Position numbers and translations under genes: made by a program. The notes under the pieces were generated by a model that ran no database searches, was not told where the DNA came from, and worked only from the letters and a program-made list of their open reading frames with translations. From positions 2,046,001-2,110,000 of the forward strand of contig CM065652.1 of NCBI GenBank assembly GCA_033220425.1: a DNA stretch of 64,000 bases, written 5' to 3'. Positions 20,566-31,941 of the stretch are shown here, piece after piece (the first letter of the stretch is position 1; every line of letters begins with the position of its first letter). The DNA is from Lepraria neglecta (taxonomy: Eukaryota > Ascomycota > Lecanoromycetes > Lecanorales > Stereocaulaceae).

Positions 20566-21933
20566 ATGGCTGACCTTCCCAACAACCTATCGATGCTTCC
20601 ACACCCAATCCATGCCCATCCAGAACGGCCCGACTCTGCAGCTTCAAACCAGAAGACCCCGTCGGCCACCGCCACCCAGCGTGCTACAAGCACATCTTTT
20701 GAACCCTCGCCGCTCGCATCTAATGAGAATGATGCCACAGCTCGCCATCCCACCAATTCCTCCTCGGACGAAGAAAACCTACCCCCCGACTACCCTCGCG
20801 ATCATGATCCCTACCAGCTATCAAGCAAGCTGAAGACCGAGAGCGAGATCAACTTAATTCGAGCGAACACCTCTCGAAAACGCGATGGCTACGGCCCCAT
20901 CACCCTCAACAAAGAGGCCTCCAAGGCGAAAAAACTCCAAGACTTCTACGAGAACCAAAACGAGAACATCCAAAAATGGCTCAAACCAGTGGACGAGCAC
21001 ATCCGCCTCGCCAAAGTCTTTGCAGGCGAGAACCATCTGAAATACCAAATCGCCGTCCGCGGTTCCTTCGCCGCAAATATCATCCTCGCCGTGCTCCAAA
21101 CCTACGCCGCCATCTCAGCCGGCTCCTCCCTCTCGCTCTTCACAACAATGGCCGACGCCATCTTCGACCCCATGTCCAACGTCACCCTCATCGTCTGCCA
21201 CCGCGCCGTCAAGCGCGTCGACCCTCGCCGCTTTCCCTCCGGCAAAGCCCGCATCGAAACAGCAGGCAACATAGTCTTCTGCTTCCTGATGACCGCGGTC
21301 TCCTTCATAATCATCGTCCTCTCCTTTATAGAATTGAAAAATGGCAACCCCGGCTCAGAAACAAAGAAGCTGCACCTCCCCTCCGTAATCGCAGTCGCAA
21401 TCGCCGGGGTTACGAAACTCGCTTTGTTCTGCTATTGCTGGGCACTTCGGAATGTCTACTCACAAATCCGCATCCTCTGGGAAGACCACCGCAACGACCT
21501 CTTCATCAACGGCTTCGGTCTCCTCACCTCCGTGGGCGGCTCAAAATTAAAATGGTGGATCGATCCCATGGGCGCCATCATTCTCTCCTGCCTTATCTCC
21601 TTCCTCTGGCTTCACACCGCCTACTCAGAGTTCCAACTCCTCATCGGCGTTACCGCTGATACTCAAATGCAGCAGTGGATTACATATATTTCGATGACGC
21701 ATTCGCCGGATATTGTTGCAATTGATACCGTCAGGGCGTACCATAGCGGACCGAGGATTATTGTTGAGGTGGATATTGTTATGGATGCGGACAAGACGGT
21801 TAGGGTCGCGCATGATGTGGCGGAGGAGCTGCAGATGAAGTTGGAGAGTCTGCCGGATGTGGAGAGGGCGTATGTGCATATTGATTTTGAGACTAGTCAT
21901 AAGCCTGAGCATTTTTTGAAGAAGGAATTGTAA
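20566..21933 (+). CDS. Cation diffusion facilitator (CDF) metal transporter
   Basis: Proton-coupled divalent metal exporter of the CDF family, 455 residues, single exon. Residues 1-110 are a hydrophilic Ser/Pro-rich cytosolic extension. The core follows with about six helices. The metal-site motif of helix II reads MADAIFDPMSN (Asp-x3-Asp) and that of helix V HRNDLFINGFG (His-x3-Asp). A C-terminal cytosolic ferredoxin-like domain (TVRAYHSGPRIIVEVDIVMD...DVERAYVHIDFE) completes it. The DxxxD pattern and the long N-terminus resemble fungal/plant Mn-type CDFs more than Zn-CDFs with HxxxD in helix II; metal choice is inferred. Likely in vacuole, Golgi or ER membrane. Intact. Confidence 0.92.
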   Translation: MADLPNNLSMLPHPIHAHPERPDSAASNQKTPSATATQRATSTSFEPSPLASNENDATARHPTNSSSDEENLPPDYPRDHDPYQLSSKLKTESEINLIRANTSRKRDGYGPITLNKEASKAKKLQDFYENQNENIQKWLKPVDEHIRLAKVFAGENHLKYQIAVRGSFAANIILAVLQTYAAISAGSSLSLFTTMADAIFDPMSNVTLIVCHRAVKRVDPRRFPSGKARIETAGNIVFCFLMTAVSFIIIVLSFIELKNGNPGSETKKLHLPSVIAVAIAGVTKLALFCYCWALRNVYSQIRILWEDHRNDLFINGFGLLTSVGGSKLKWWIDPMGAIILSCLISFLWLHTAYSEFQLLIGVTADTQMQQWITYISMTHSPDIVAIDTVRAYHSGPRIIVEVDIVMDADKTVRVAHDVAEELQMKLESLPDVERAYVHIDFETSHKPEHFLKKEL

Positions 21934-22173
21934 AGAGCGGACGTGAAAACAGATGGATGGCTTTGACTCTTGTACAGGGAAGCGATGGCGTGAGGCGTAT
22001 AGGATGACACGGGATGCGCGATAGACTATAGACTTGGGATAGATTGATACTCCATTGAATCAGGATGGGCTTTTTGCTTCATAGAACATGCTTAAAACCC
22101 AATTTGCAGAACTACTTTAAGGTCCATTGCATGCAAATCATATCCCATTTCCATCATAACCACACTTTTCCTC

Positions 22174-24137
22174 TCACAACGGCAACCTTCCCCTAACCCC
22201 ATCCATCCCTTCCCTTAGCACCTCAAGCAACTTCGGCCGTCCTCCCATCCTTGCATCAACCATCGCCAACACAAGCGCCAAAAGAGTCCACTTCACCGTC
22301 ATTCCCATCAACCCTTTTACCACGTCCTGGGTGGATCTCCCTACGCTCTGATCTGCCATACCCTCTCCTTTCTTGAAAGGGGGATTACCGACTGTCACTT
22401 TCGAGATGTGTTCCTTGCCGTAGGGCGGATAGCGGAAGCCGAGGAGGTATTCGAACCAGGAAGGGATGTTGACGACTGTTCGGCGGTGGGTGAAGGCTTC
22501 GAAACCGTATTTGCCGCTGATGTGATTCTCCAGTCAGCAATTGCTTGTTATAGAGCGGAGAAGGATTGAAAGTATATGCATCATATGGTGAACATAGATC
22601 TTACTGATATGCACCCCTTCCACTATTCCCGACGCCGCCGAAAGGTGCATTGGCAACGCCAGCATGCATCATTATGTCATTTATTGTTACGCCGCCGGAG
22701 AGGGTGTGGGATAGTATGTAGTCGATTTCGGGTTGGGATGTGCTGAAGATGTAGAGACCGAGTGGGTGCTCTAGATTTTGCGTGGTTGTGCAGGCATCTT
22801 GGTAGGACATCTTCATGACGGGGAGGAGGGGACCGAAGATTTCTTCGGACATTAGGGAGTCTGTTTGTGTTTAGGAGATCTCTACTATAGTGTCGAGCAA
22901 CGAGAAAGAATGAGTCAAGCTTGAAAAGCTCTGGCAAGTCAAGCGACGAAGCGAGTAAAGCGTTGGTACAGCGGGTCGCAAGTACCCGACAGAGAGGGGA
23001 GAAGAAAGTATATGATACAAAGAGTAGAATGAAGCACAAAGTCAAATTTTGGAAGTTTATGATGATTGCCTCTGTTGTTGGAGCAGAGCAATGACAGCAA
23101 GAGCGTTTATATAGCACCACGAAGGATGTCTCACCTTGCATAGTCAAATTCGTGACAATAGTCTGTTGAATGAACTTATCTTCTCTATCAGTCTTTCCAC
23201 CGTAAGCAATGTTGCCTCCAGTCTGGTTCAAAAGCCCGACGAGCCGATCATAGTTACGCTCGTTAACAATACGAACAGCGTGGTCTTTCCCGTCGTCTTT
23301 GAGGTACTGACCCAACCAGTAGGTAGCCCTCTCGACGAATTTGTCGTGCACGCTAGGATCAACGAAGACGTGGTTAGCAGCGAGGCAGATTTGACCGCCG
23401 TTCAGATACTTGGAGAAAACAATGCGCTTAGCAGCCACGTCAATGTCTGCGGAAGGTGTCACGATGCAAGGAGCTTGGCCACCGAGTTCGAGCACAGTAG
23501 GCGTCAGATGCTTTGCTGCGGCGGCAGAGATGATTTTGGCAATCCTCGGAGAGCCAGTGTAGAAGATATGATCAAAGCGACGTTCCAACATCATTGTCGT
23601 CTCTTCGGGTCCACCGGTGACAACCTGGATGGCTTCTTGGTCAAGGTATTTAGGTATCAGCTCAGCCATCAGATCCTGGCAGGCGACGGTAGTCTCCGCC
23701 GGCTTGACTATCCCACAGCATCCCGCCGAAATGGCCGCGATCAATGGGCTCAAAGTGACGATGAAGGGAAAGTTCCAGGTTCCCAATACGAGGGCCACGC
23801 CCAAGGGTTCCTTCCTGATACGTGCTCCACCGAGCGTCTTGAACAGGAAGCCAGCGTCTGGAATCTCATCTGCGGCCCATTGTTCAATGTTCTTCAGATG
23901 TGCAAGTACATCCTTCTTTAAGGCCCCAATGTCAGCGTAGTAGGATTCGAAGTCGTGACGATTGAGATCAGCGTGGAGGGCTTTGACAACGGCCTCCTCG
24001 TTGTCGGCGATTAACCAGAACATCTGCTTGAGCTGCCATTTCCTCCAGGCTATAGATTTGGTCTTGCCGGATTTGAAGGTCTGTTGGAGGGTCGTGTAGG
24101 CAGCATCGAGCTGCTCTGGGGTTGTGTAGGGAGCCAT
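22174..24137 (-). CDS. Fatty aldehyde dehydrogenase (membrane-anchored ALDH3 type)
   Basis: NAD(P)-dependent oxidation of long-chain aldehydes to acids. Exons 24137-23135, 22860-22605 and 22516-22174 give 533 residues. Seen: the ALDH core with GTWNFPF, the nucleotide-binding FYTGSPRIAK, the catalytic Glu in LELGGQAP, the catalytic Cys in NGGQICLAANHV, EEIFGPLLPV, and SGRGAYHGKYGFEAFTHRR across the second junction. A C-terminal hydrophobic helix (VKWTLLALVLAMVDA) sits in a tail typical of membrane-bound ALDH3/HFD enzymes, so ER or lipid-droplet location is likely. Intron 1 is 274 nt, far longer than others here, and its first part stays open in frame, which misleads simple ORF calls. Intron 2 is 88 nt. 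Confidence 0.93.
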
Positions 24138-25212
24138 GTTGAATTGATTGCAAGTGGGAAGGTTGTAGAGATGGATGTCAATGCTTCTCGGGGTATTTGA
24201 GCGGGTCAGTGAGCTTCAATGGAGAGGCCGAGAGCTTGCCATGTAGAAGGATTCACCCCCTAACCGTCTATTTGCTCTGGGTCTACAAATTGGATTTTTG
24301 ATAAAACACTTTTGCGTACAAAGTAGTATATCTCATAGTTCTCTATTAATTTTGTACCAAAACCTTTGTTGAAGCTCGCCTGGTTGGCGAGCTATAGAGC
24401 TGCAGATTTTCGCTTTCTGAACCCCCTTAGGGGGCCCCTAGAGCCTTGCCCCGGAGTAGAAAGCTCGGGAATTCTGGGCCTCAGCCCTACAAGCCTGGCC
24501 GGTTAGGGGGTGAATCCTCTCTGTTCCTCTTAGGAGCAAGCTGTAATGGGACCAGAACGAAGATCTCCTATCCCAACGGCTTCCGATACTCGCGATTCAA
24601 TTATCTTAATGCAAAAGGTTAGTTTGTGAGCCGACGAGTTCATCGAGTGTGACACTGTAGCTCCGTAGACCTCGGACAAATTCGCCTCTCATCTAAGCGC
24701 TCTCGACATGGAGCTTTCGGGCACTACTCTAGCGGCCTTAGGCGTTAAGCGGCCGCAATTAGCCAGGCCGTGTAGCGCTTAAAGGTCCCTATTCATCAGG
24801 CTTTGGGCGCTATATTTGAAACACCAATGTTTACTCTACATTAACGAGCCTTCATCTTCACAACTTCCTGGTCTTTCTGGACGTGGACCATGGCTGTCAC
24901 CAATTGTAATTGTCCTTGGCATCAGGACACGGCCATGATAAGGCTCGTGCTTGTGCACTACGCTAGGATGAGAACTCTTAGCATAGGCAGCTGTAAAATG
25001 GCTCTCCAAATGTATGTCTCCGACTGTACCTTTCCATCTCCTTTTGTTTATGTACTTGAGCCTCTGTTATCTGGTGCATGAAGATGGAGTGTCTCGTCTG
25101 TTAATGCGGAGCGCCTTACATTTCCCATTCTTTCTCAATATGCACTTCAGCTTTTAGCAGCTTCTTCATCCTTTTTATTGATCCTTCCACATAACATATT
25201 GTGGCTGTGAAT
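24138..25212. other. Intergenic 1.07 kb containing a MITE-like element
   Basis: Divergent spacer between the aldehyde dehydrogenase and surface-protein pseudogene B. The inverted-repeat element at 24248-24518 is the main content. No gene supported elsewhere. Confidence 0.55.
24248..24518. mobile_element. MITE-like nonautonomous element, 271 bp
   Basis: Perfect 19-bp terminal inverted repeats, AGGATTCACCCCCTAACCG at 24248-24266 and its reverse complement at 24500-24518. The interior holds a strong hairpin (GCTCGCC, 5-nt loop, GGCGAGC, near 24375-24395) and a CCCCCTTAGGGGG-like palindrome, with no coding frame. Size and structure fit a MITE. A clear target-site duplication was not seen, so the exact ends and superfamily are open. 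Confidence 0.6.
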
Positions 25213-28200
25213 ATGCCGGCTTCAGGCCTCCAACTAACTATATTGCTTAATTTATTGCTTTTGTATTCAGCTTCGGTCTGTGGTCCGACTGGTAAGCACT
25301 ACTACGGATTCCTTCCCTTCAAAATGCTTCCGAATGAGCAACAGTCTGATCGTGCTAACGAGATTCCTTGAAGGTCTTCATCAGCAATTTTCTCTTAACG
25401 CTTCAAGCGTTCCCACTGCTTATCCAGCTTCTATACGCGCCTCAATCTCGTTAACATCGAGTTCATTATCATCGGCCCCACTGGCATCGAGTATATATTC
25501 ATTCGATACACAGTCGTCTAGTCTATTGCCGTCTATTATACAACCATCCAGCACAAAGCCATCGGAATAAATTGTCTTCAAATACATTCTCGACAATTCC
25601 ATTGCCGCCGGGCGTTTACCCATCGAGTGGACCGCCGTCGGGAATTTTTCCATCAGGCGGACTGTCCTCAGGAGCTCTACCTTCAGGTGTACTTCCATCT
25701 GGCATCTTTCCATCAGGCGTTTTTCCATTGAGTGGATTGCCAACGGCTTTCCCAAGTGGCGGTGGAACATATCAGAATACCTCTTCTAATAGGACTACCC
25801 TCGATCCTGCACAGCCAGCATCTTACCTGAGCTTTCGAAAGCAAGCAGCATGCACCTCAAGCCCATCTTCTTTTCTGGCCCAAGGGCCAACCTCACGTCT
25901 GAATTCCCATTACGATGTAACCTCATCAGATTGATCTGTATACCTTGCTCATAGCTCATACACCGTGTTCTATCAGACAGCAACTAATGACAAAACAATC
26001 TTTACGACTACGCTTGGACCAGATGTTTCTTGCTGTAACACTTGCGATATAGACTATCCTCAAGCGGATATCTTGTACTGGCCGGTTCAGACTACTAATA
26101 CCTGGTGCTTGCAATTCGGCGCAACCATTTCACCTCCCGTCACTATAGGCAGCGGCGAAGGCTCAATACTGCCAGCCGTTCTGCTCGACCCGACTGGGTT
26201 ACCTGTCTACAGTAATCTCGCTCGAAAAGATCGAAAGATTCGACGCGCCCCTACGCCGATAACGTCGGTCCCTTGGCATTTACTTCGAAAGGGTCGTGCC
26301 ATCGCATATCGTACACATCTTCTTGAAGGCGAATCGTATGCTGTCGGGGCAGATGGTTTCACTTTCATATCGCCCTCGGTCTACGTGATTTTCCCAGTCA
26401 TTTCAGCCACGAATGATTGCGGCCAACTTGGACACGTTTATACGCCCCTTGCCGAATCATTCGTTCCAGGCGAGCTTCAAACAGTCGATGGCCTAAACTT
26501 CGGATACGGCTCATTCAATGCTGTGGACCTGCCATGCCCTCCCTCTGACGGCTATGAAACTCAAATAGACGCCCAAGGTGACCCTGTCACCGAGGATCCA
26601 GCCGTTATGGCTTTCGAATCAGTCTACGCCCAAGAAGTGAAACCTTATGTGATACTCCCTCGAATCACAGAGCTTGATCCGGCGTGGGCGAGTTGCGGAT
26701 AAAGCCTTTTTAATGTTGGAATAGATACGCCTCGAGCCCTGAAACCAGCTGACAACCTGGCTCCTAAGGTCGCGAATGTAGCTCCTGCTCCACAAAAGAC
26801 ACCTGCGACTCCGCATCGTAAGCCAGAACCACCAGGGCCAGCGCCGACACCAGAGCCTGCACACCCTGCACCTAGATCAAGTGATCCTCAAGAAGCATCA
26901 GGAGCTGCTCCAATAGACCCTGCGCAGAACGGTCTCGGCAATGCAAACGATTCTCGGCAATGCACCTACACCTGTGCCAGCACAAGCCAGTCCGCCTGTC
27001 AATGCAGCGCCTATCGTGACGGGAACTCTAACTTTCACGCCGGTGCACATAGCATCGCCTCCGAAATCACCAGGAAATGTTGTCGCTGGTAGCTTCACCC
27101 TAACGCCGACGATAAACGATCCAGCCCCTGCTCCGGCTCCGGTCTTGGTCGGAGGCTTGACTATCACCACTATCGCAAACCCACCTAGACAAGTCGTCGC
27201 TACACTGACAACGGGTGGAAGACCTGTTCCTATCACGATAGCACCAGATGCTGCAAATGCAATGCCTTCAGCCTACGAAATTGCAGGATCCACATTATCA
27301 CGAGGCGGACTTGGTGTTATTATTTCTGGTACGCCCGTGGCTTTGCCAAAGGCCGGTGGACTGGCCGTTGGTTCGAAAACTTTTGCTATTTCGGCTCCTA
27401 TTGGTTCCGTTACTTCGCTGGAAAATCGGCAATTCACGGCCATGCCTAGGGGGTTTGTGGCTAAAGGGCAAACCATTCAAGAGAACGAGCCAGTCAACAT
27501 CGCTGGCTCTATTGCGTCCCTTGGGCCCGCAGGATTGTCGTATGATGACCAAGTGGCGGCAGTTTGTACCTCCTGCTCCATCTACTGCAGCCTTTACCGT
27601 TGGGAGCAAACCATTCACGGTCGCACAAGTACCGGGCGGCTTCGCAGTCAACGGTCAAACAGTGAATTCAGGGCATACCATCACAGAGGGAGGCACAATC
27701 ATCTCCTACGGCTCTTCAGGATTAGCAATTGGTAGCAAAACCATCCCGCTCTCCTCACTACCCTCCGCAACGCTTAATGCAGCTGGCCAAGCCATCACAC
27801 CCGCGCCTTCAGGATATGCCATCGATAGCACGATCCTCCTCCCCGGCCAGGCTATAACCCTCTCAGGCACCCGCATCTCGCTCAACCCATCCTAAATCAT
27901 CATCGGCTCCTCCACAATCTCGCTCTCCACCGCTTCAGCCCAAGCGAGCTCAGTCCTCGAACTCGACGCCCAAACACTGACCGCACTTCCCGTAGGCAAA
28001 TACCTCGACGATAGCCAAACCCTCACCCCAGGCTCTTCCGCAATCACGATATCAGGCACACCAATCAGTCTCGCGGCCAGCTCCTCAGCGATCGTAATTA
28101 TGGGTTCGACATTTTCATTAGCCATAGGTGGTTTAGACGGAGTAATGACCGCGCATGGGGAGACACTCACACCTCTCTCGCCCAGCACAATCGCTATAGG

Positions 28201-28596
28201 TGGCACCACCCTCTCCATAGGCGGCCCACCCATCACAGAATCCGGCAATGTAATCAGTCTCGCTTCTTCTGGCATTGTCGTCGATGGTACAGCTTTTGCA
28301 TTCCCCACACCTGCTTCGGGGCTAGATATAGATGGCTTCATAATCGATGGCCAAACGCTGATACCCGATGGTGCGGCTATAACAATCGCTGGGACTTCAA
28401 TATCGTTAGGGGAGACAGCGCTAACAGTTGGGTCGAGTACGATTGGGTTGGCGAGTGTGAGTGCTGAGGGTGGGGTTGGCAGTGCTGTTATTAGTGCGCT
28501 GGGGACGCAGAGTATCAAGGAGGGAGGGATTGCAAGGATAGCTGTGTCCTGGCTGATACAATTTGGTTTGAGCGTGCTTGCCATTGGGTCGCAATA
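25213..28596 (+). pseudogene. Large cell-surface/adhesin-like protein, paralogue B (multiple lesions)
   Basis: Remnant of a long secreted, probably GPI-anchored wall protein. ATG 25213 opens a signal peptide (LTILLNLLLLYSASVCG). Intron 25292-25373 is intact. Then come a Ser-rich part, a low-complexity (F/L)PSG repeat (25600-25760), a Cys block CCNTCDIDYP...TNTWC, the VYVIFPVISATNDCGQLG block shared with the gene at 12339, and VILPRITELDPAWASC. A Pro-rich stalk leads into Ile/Gly-Ser-Thr repeats (VGSKPFTV, IAGTSISLG) and a hydrophobic tail. Lesions: frameshift near 25566, TGA 25932-25934, TAA 26700-26702, frameshift near 26950 tied to a local duplication, frameshift near 27550, TAA 27893-27895. 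With so many breaks a functional product is unlikely. Confidence 0.75.
26933..26964 (+). repeat. 13-bp direct repeat, 19-bp offset, at a frameshift
   Basis: TCTCGGCAATGCA occurs at 26933-26945 and again at 26952-26964. The 19-bp offset is not a multiple of three and coincides with a change of reading frame in the surrounding pseudogene, as expected of a replication-slippage duplication. Confidence 0.85.
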
Positions 28597-29590
28597 GTTG
28601 AGAGGATAAGATTTAAATGTAGATATTAATTTCTTGTATATCACTATGGTACCAATGGGCATATAGAGGTGTGAAACCTGCAAGATTTCAAGGGAGTACC
28701 GGCATGGCTCCATTGTCACTGAGCAAAACTGATTCCTCGAAGTGGATACCTTAGGCCATATGTGCGATGGTTGCGAATTAAGGGAGTCGGTGCTGCAGCG
28801 AGGATTGATATGCTCGTTTTTAGCCCGATGATGGCCTGACATTCCTGAGTGCTGGCACCTACTGTGATGGTCAGGGCCCACGATTGCGTTCAGAGCAGGT
28901 TTCGCCTTGAAGCGTGAGATGATAACGAATTGCTATGACACCCTTGCCGTGAAACAATTAGTTACGTGAGAAGTAGTTTTTACCAGTCTTTGACGAACAG
29001 AGCGAAAGACTTGACATTGATGGACGAAGGTTGATGGCAGAAGCTAGTGTCAATCTCTCAAAGTTCGAAGGTGCTGGTCAACATCAGGGAAGCCATTTAG
29101 AGAGGGTTCGAGCGAATTGAGCATAATAGGGTCAAGTCGATGCAAGGCTGTCTGTCACTATCATCAAAGGATAGAGTTGACTGGTCAAGACGTATTCGAT
29201 AAAACGTTAATATGAAAGAAACTCGGTGACAGAAAAAGCTAGAATGGGGGACTCTTTGGAAGCTTATCTTTTGTGTACTGCCACTTTACCACTCCAGACA
29301 CAGGGGCGTTTACCAATAACTTGAGTTAAACACATCCTGGTTGTGAGCAGTAAGGAGCTAAAAACATGGGTTTCAACAGCAGGAACGAGTGTCGAAGTCG
29401 TCGAAATGCCGGCGCAATTTCAGCGTGGCAAGTGGCTGCGGCTGTCGCCCACGGCAACTCACTAGCGCGAATAGCCGCGTGCTCTATTTCTCCGCCATAC
29501 ACACAGCCAGCATTCAAACCTCAGCCGCAACAGCTTTGATCAACTACCTCAATCGACTCTTGCAGCGATAACCACACATCATCAGATTGC
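28597..29590. other. Intergenic, 1.0 kb
   Basis: No gene, repeat or RNA recognised. Presumed 3' flank of the pseudogene and promoter of the coiled-coil gene. Confidence 0.5.
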
Positions 29591-31260
29591 ATGGACCCAA
29601 TCTACAAATTCCCCGCCTCTCCAGGCACGCCTCTCTTCCCCATCTCCCCGGAACGCGCAAACAGACAACTCCCCCTACTCCCGCAATCACCCTCCCTCCC
29701 CTCCATCAGTGGGTCACGCAACGACCCTTTCCTCACACATTCTCGTGGCAACTCCGATGTGCAAGGGAAAGTTGCTCAGTTTAATAATCTGACGAAAGAG
29801 GCTGCGCAGAGGAGAAAGGATAATGAAGCTGCGCTTAAGCGGGCTGTGCTTGGGAGGGAGGAGGCGGAGGGAGAGAGTAGGAGGTTGAGGGAGGATAATC
29901 GGTTGCTGAGGCAGGATGTTGAGGAAGGGAGGGCTAGGGAGAGGAGGGTTGGGGAGAGGTTGGAGGGTGTTATAGTAGGGTGAATTTATTGTAATGGAAG
30001 ATTGGTGCTGATTGAAATTAGGAGGAGCTACAGAGAGCGAAAGAGACGCATACGAATTCACAGTCTATCTATGAGAAGGAGGTCCGAAGGGCGAGAAAAG
30101 AGGCATTCAAATCATCTAGTGCGCTGGTCAAGCTGCAGGAGGAACTCAAATCAGTGAGGAACAAGTACACGCTTATGAGAGAAGAGGTGGATGTGCAGAG
30201 AAGGAAAGTGGATACCAAAGAGCAGGAAAAGTTCTCTGCACAGTGCGAATTGGTCGGACTACAAGAAGAGCTAGACAAGCTTCAACAGCAAAACAAAATC
30301 ATCGAAGCAGAGCGAGACGCCTTAAAAACAACTCTCAAAGAAGAAGAGGTCGCCAGAATCGCAGCCGAAGGAGCAATTGCCCTACCACCCTCAAGAGAAG
30401 GCGAAGAATTCGCTTCTACAAAAAAGCGAACTCGACAGGAGAGAGAAAGCCTTAAGGAAAACATCGATCCAGAAGCACCAGCAGTCGAAGACGAATTGCT
30501 AATCCTAAAAGAAGAACTCCGCATGGAAAAGCGAATGCGCCTCCGCGCAGACGACCAAGTCCACTTCATGAAAATGGAATGCCAATTCCAATGCTGTTCC
30601 TGCCGCGTCGCTGAGCGTCAAGGCGTGGAATACGTGCACGACGATAGCCTGGCGAAGCAAATGGCGGAGATGGCTTCGAAGATTGCGGACGAGTATAACC
30701 TACCAACCACAGCCACAGCCACAACCACAAACCTAGAGACTGTCCCAGAACCACCGCAAAAACGACCGTTTACACCACTGTCCCAGCCATCCCAACAACG
30801 AGAAGCTTCCGAACCCCTCAACTTCTCCCCCACAACAGGCACATTCTACAAAACACCCACCCACCCACCAGCAAAACCCAGCCCAACCCCCTCAGCCCAA
30901 CTAACCCAACCATCACCATCTCGACAAACCCCCTCGCAGCCACTACAACCATTCCTCCAACCCAATCTCCTAGACCAAACATCCTCCTTCACCTTCCCCC
31001 TAACGCCTCGCCCTCTCCCAATACCACCGCCCCGCACAATCAGCCACACAACCACAATGACAGTGCCACTCAAGAGCGATGATTACTTCAGCCCTGCACC
31101 AGCGACACCAGCCGGTATCAGCAGGGAAGCAGCGCTCGAGCAGATTCGGCAGAGGAGAGGGAGGGCGAGGAGTATTGCTGCAGGGAACGGGACGCCGAGG
31201 AAGAAGTTGGTTGAGATTGGGGAGGTGAGGAGGGAGTTTAGTGCGCCCAGCAGGGTCTGA
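29591..31260 (+). CDS. Coiled-coil protein of unknown function
   Basis: Intact two-exon gene: 29591-29974 and 30022-31260 (47-nt intron, GTAGGG...AATTAG), 540 residues. Order: N-terminal Pro/Ser-rich segment (YKFPASPGTPLFPISPERANRQ), a long coiled coil at about residues 60-320 rich in Glu, Lys and Arg heptads, a Cys cluster (CQFQCCSCR), a Pro/Thr/Ser-rich disordered region with many SP/TP sites, and a short basic C-terminal helix (SREAALEQIRQRRGRARS). No membrane segment. The SP/TP-rich layout resembles mitosis or spindle-pole scaffold proteins, but no family could be named; function is not assigned. Confidence 0.8.
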
Positions 31261-31941
31261 AACACGTTGGGGTTGATGGGAAACATGTTTGATGCGAAAT
31301 TGTGAAAAAGGAAGAGACCAACGGTTTTCTGTGAAGGGAGTGAGAGTATCTGCTTAGAGTTGAGAGCAGGCGTGCTGGCAGCGATTGTGATTATGAAAGC
31401 GTGCAGGACGTGTGCATGGATACGTAGGATTATTGAATCGGTGTTGCATGAGAAGGAAGATGGCAGGCAGTCCATTCGATTCAATATTGTTAATCTCGCA
31501 AAGATTCATTCTGCAGATACTGAAACAGCAATGATAAGTGTGTATGCCTTACTATCAAAAACGTTACCCCAGCTCACCTCACAAGTGACAAAAAAAGCTG
31601 GCACTGCGCCGAAAATCTGGCAAGTTCGGCACGCCTTATCAGTACCAAATTCCATGTTTCCAGCTCGTGAGCGGTCAAAACCAGGACATACATATGTGAC
31701 TCAAGTCTATCAGTAGAACGCTTTGAAGCCGGTGCAGGTTTAGCAGGTTTGGCAAGTCCGACCCTCCTTATTGGTATCAAAATCCTTCTTTTCAGCTCGT
31801 TAGTCGTCAAAATGAGGATAGCAAATTATCAGTAAAGCGCTCTGAATTTCAACTGGCGAAGTTTCAGAGCCCCCCAAAGCAGCTTGCGAAGAGCCTCGTT
31901 CTAGCCTTTCTATGTCACCCACGAGCTCAGTTCGGCACCAT
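31261..31941. other. Intergenic with a diverged direct duplication
   Basis: Convergent spacer of 681 bp between the coiled-coil gene and the oxysterol-binding protein gene. It carries the two-copy repeat at 31617-31846 and no supported gene. Confidence 0.55.
31617..31846. repeat. Diverged direct repeat, 2 copies of about 100-110 bp
   Basis: Copies at 31617-31726 and 31749-31846, offset about 132 bp. Both run TGGCAAGTxCG, CCTTATxxGTAxCAAA, TTTxCAGCTCGTxAG, GTCAAAA, then TATCAGTAxAxCGCTxTGA. Divergence is moderate. Confidence 0.65.

Noticed and set aside
20976-21659. Plus-strand Arg/Pro-rich 227-codon frame
   Set aside because: Shadow of the CDF transporter in another frame; composition is typical of out-of-frame translation.
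22861-23134. Gene continuation of the aldehyde dehydrogenase into its first intron
   Set aside because: The open extension has no ALDH content, while splicing to 22860 restores SEEIFGPLLPV in frame.
23136-23940. Plus-strand frames of 261 and 107 codons
   Set aside because: Antisense shadows of the aldehyde dehydrogenase first exon, which has all catalytic motifs.
27892-28881. Minus-strand 329-codon frame
   Set aside because: Antisense to the Gly/Ser/Ile repeats of surface-protein pseudogene B; long only because the repeats lack stops in that frame.
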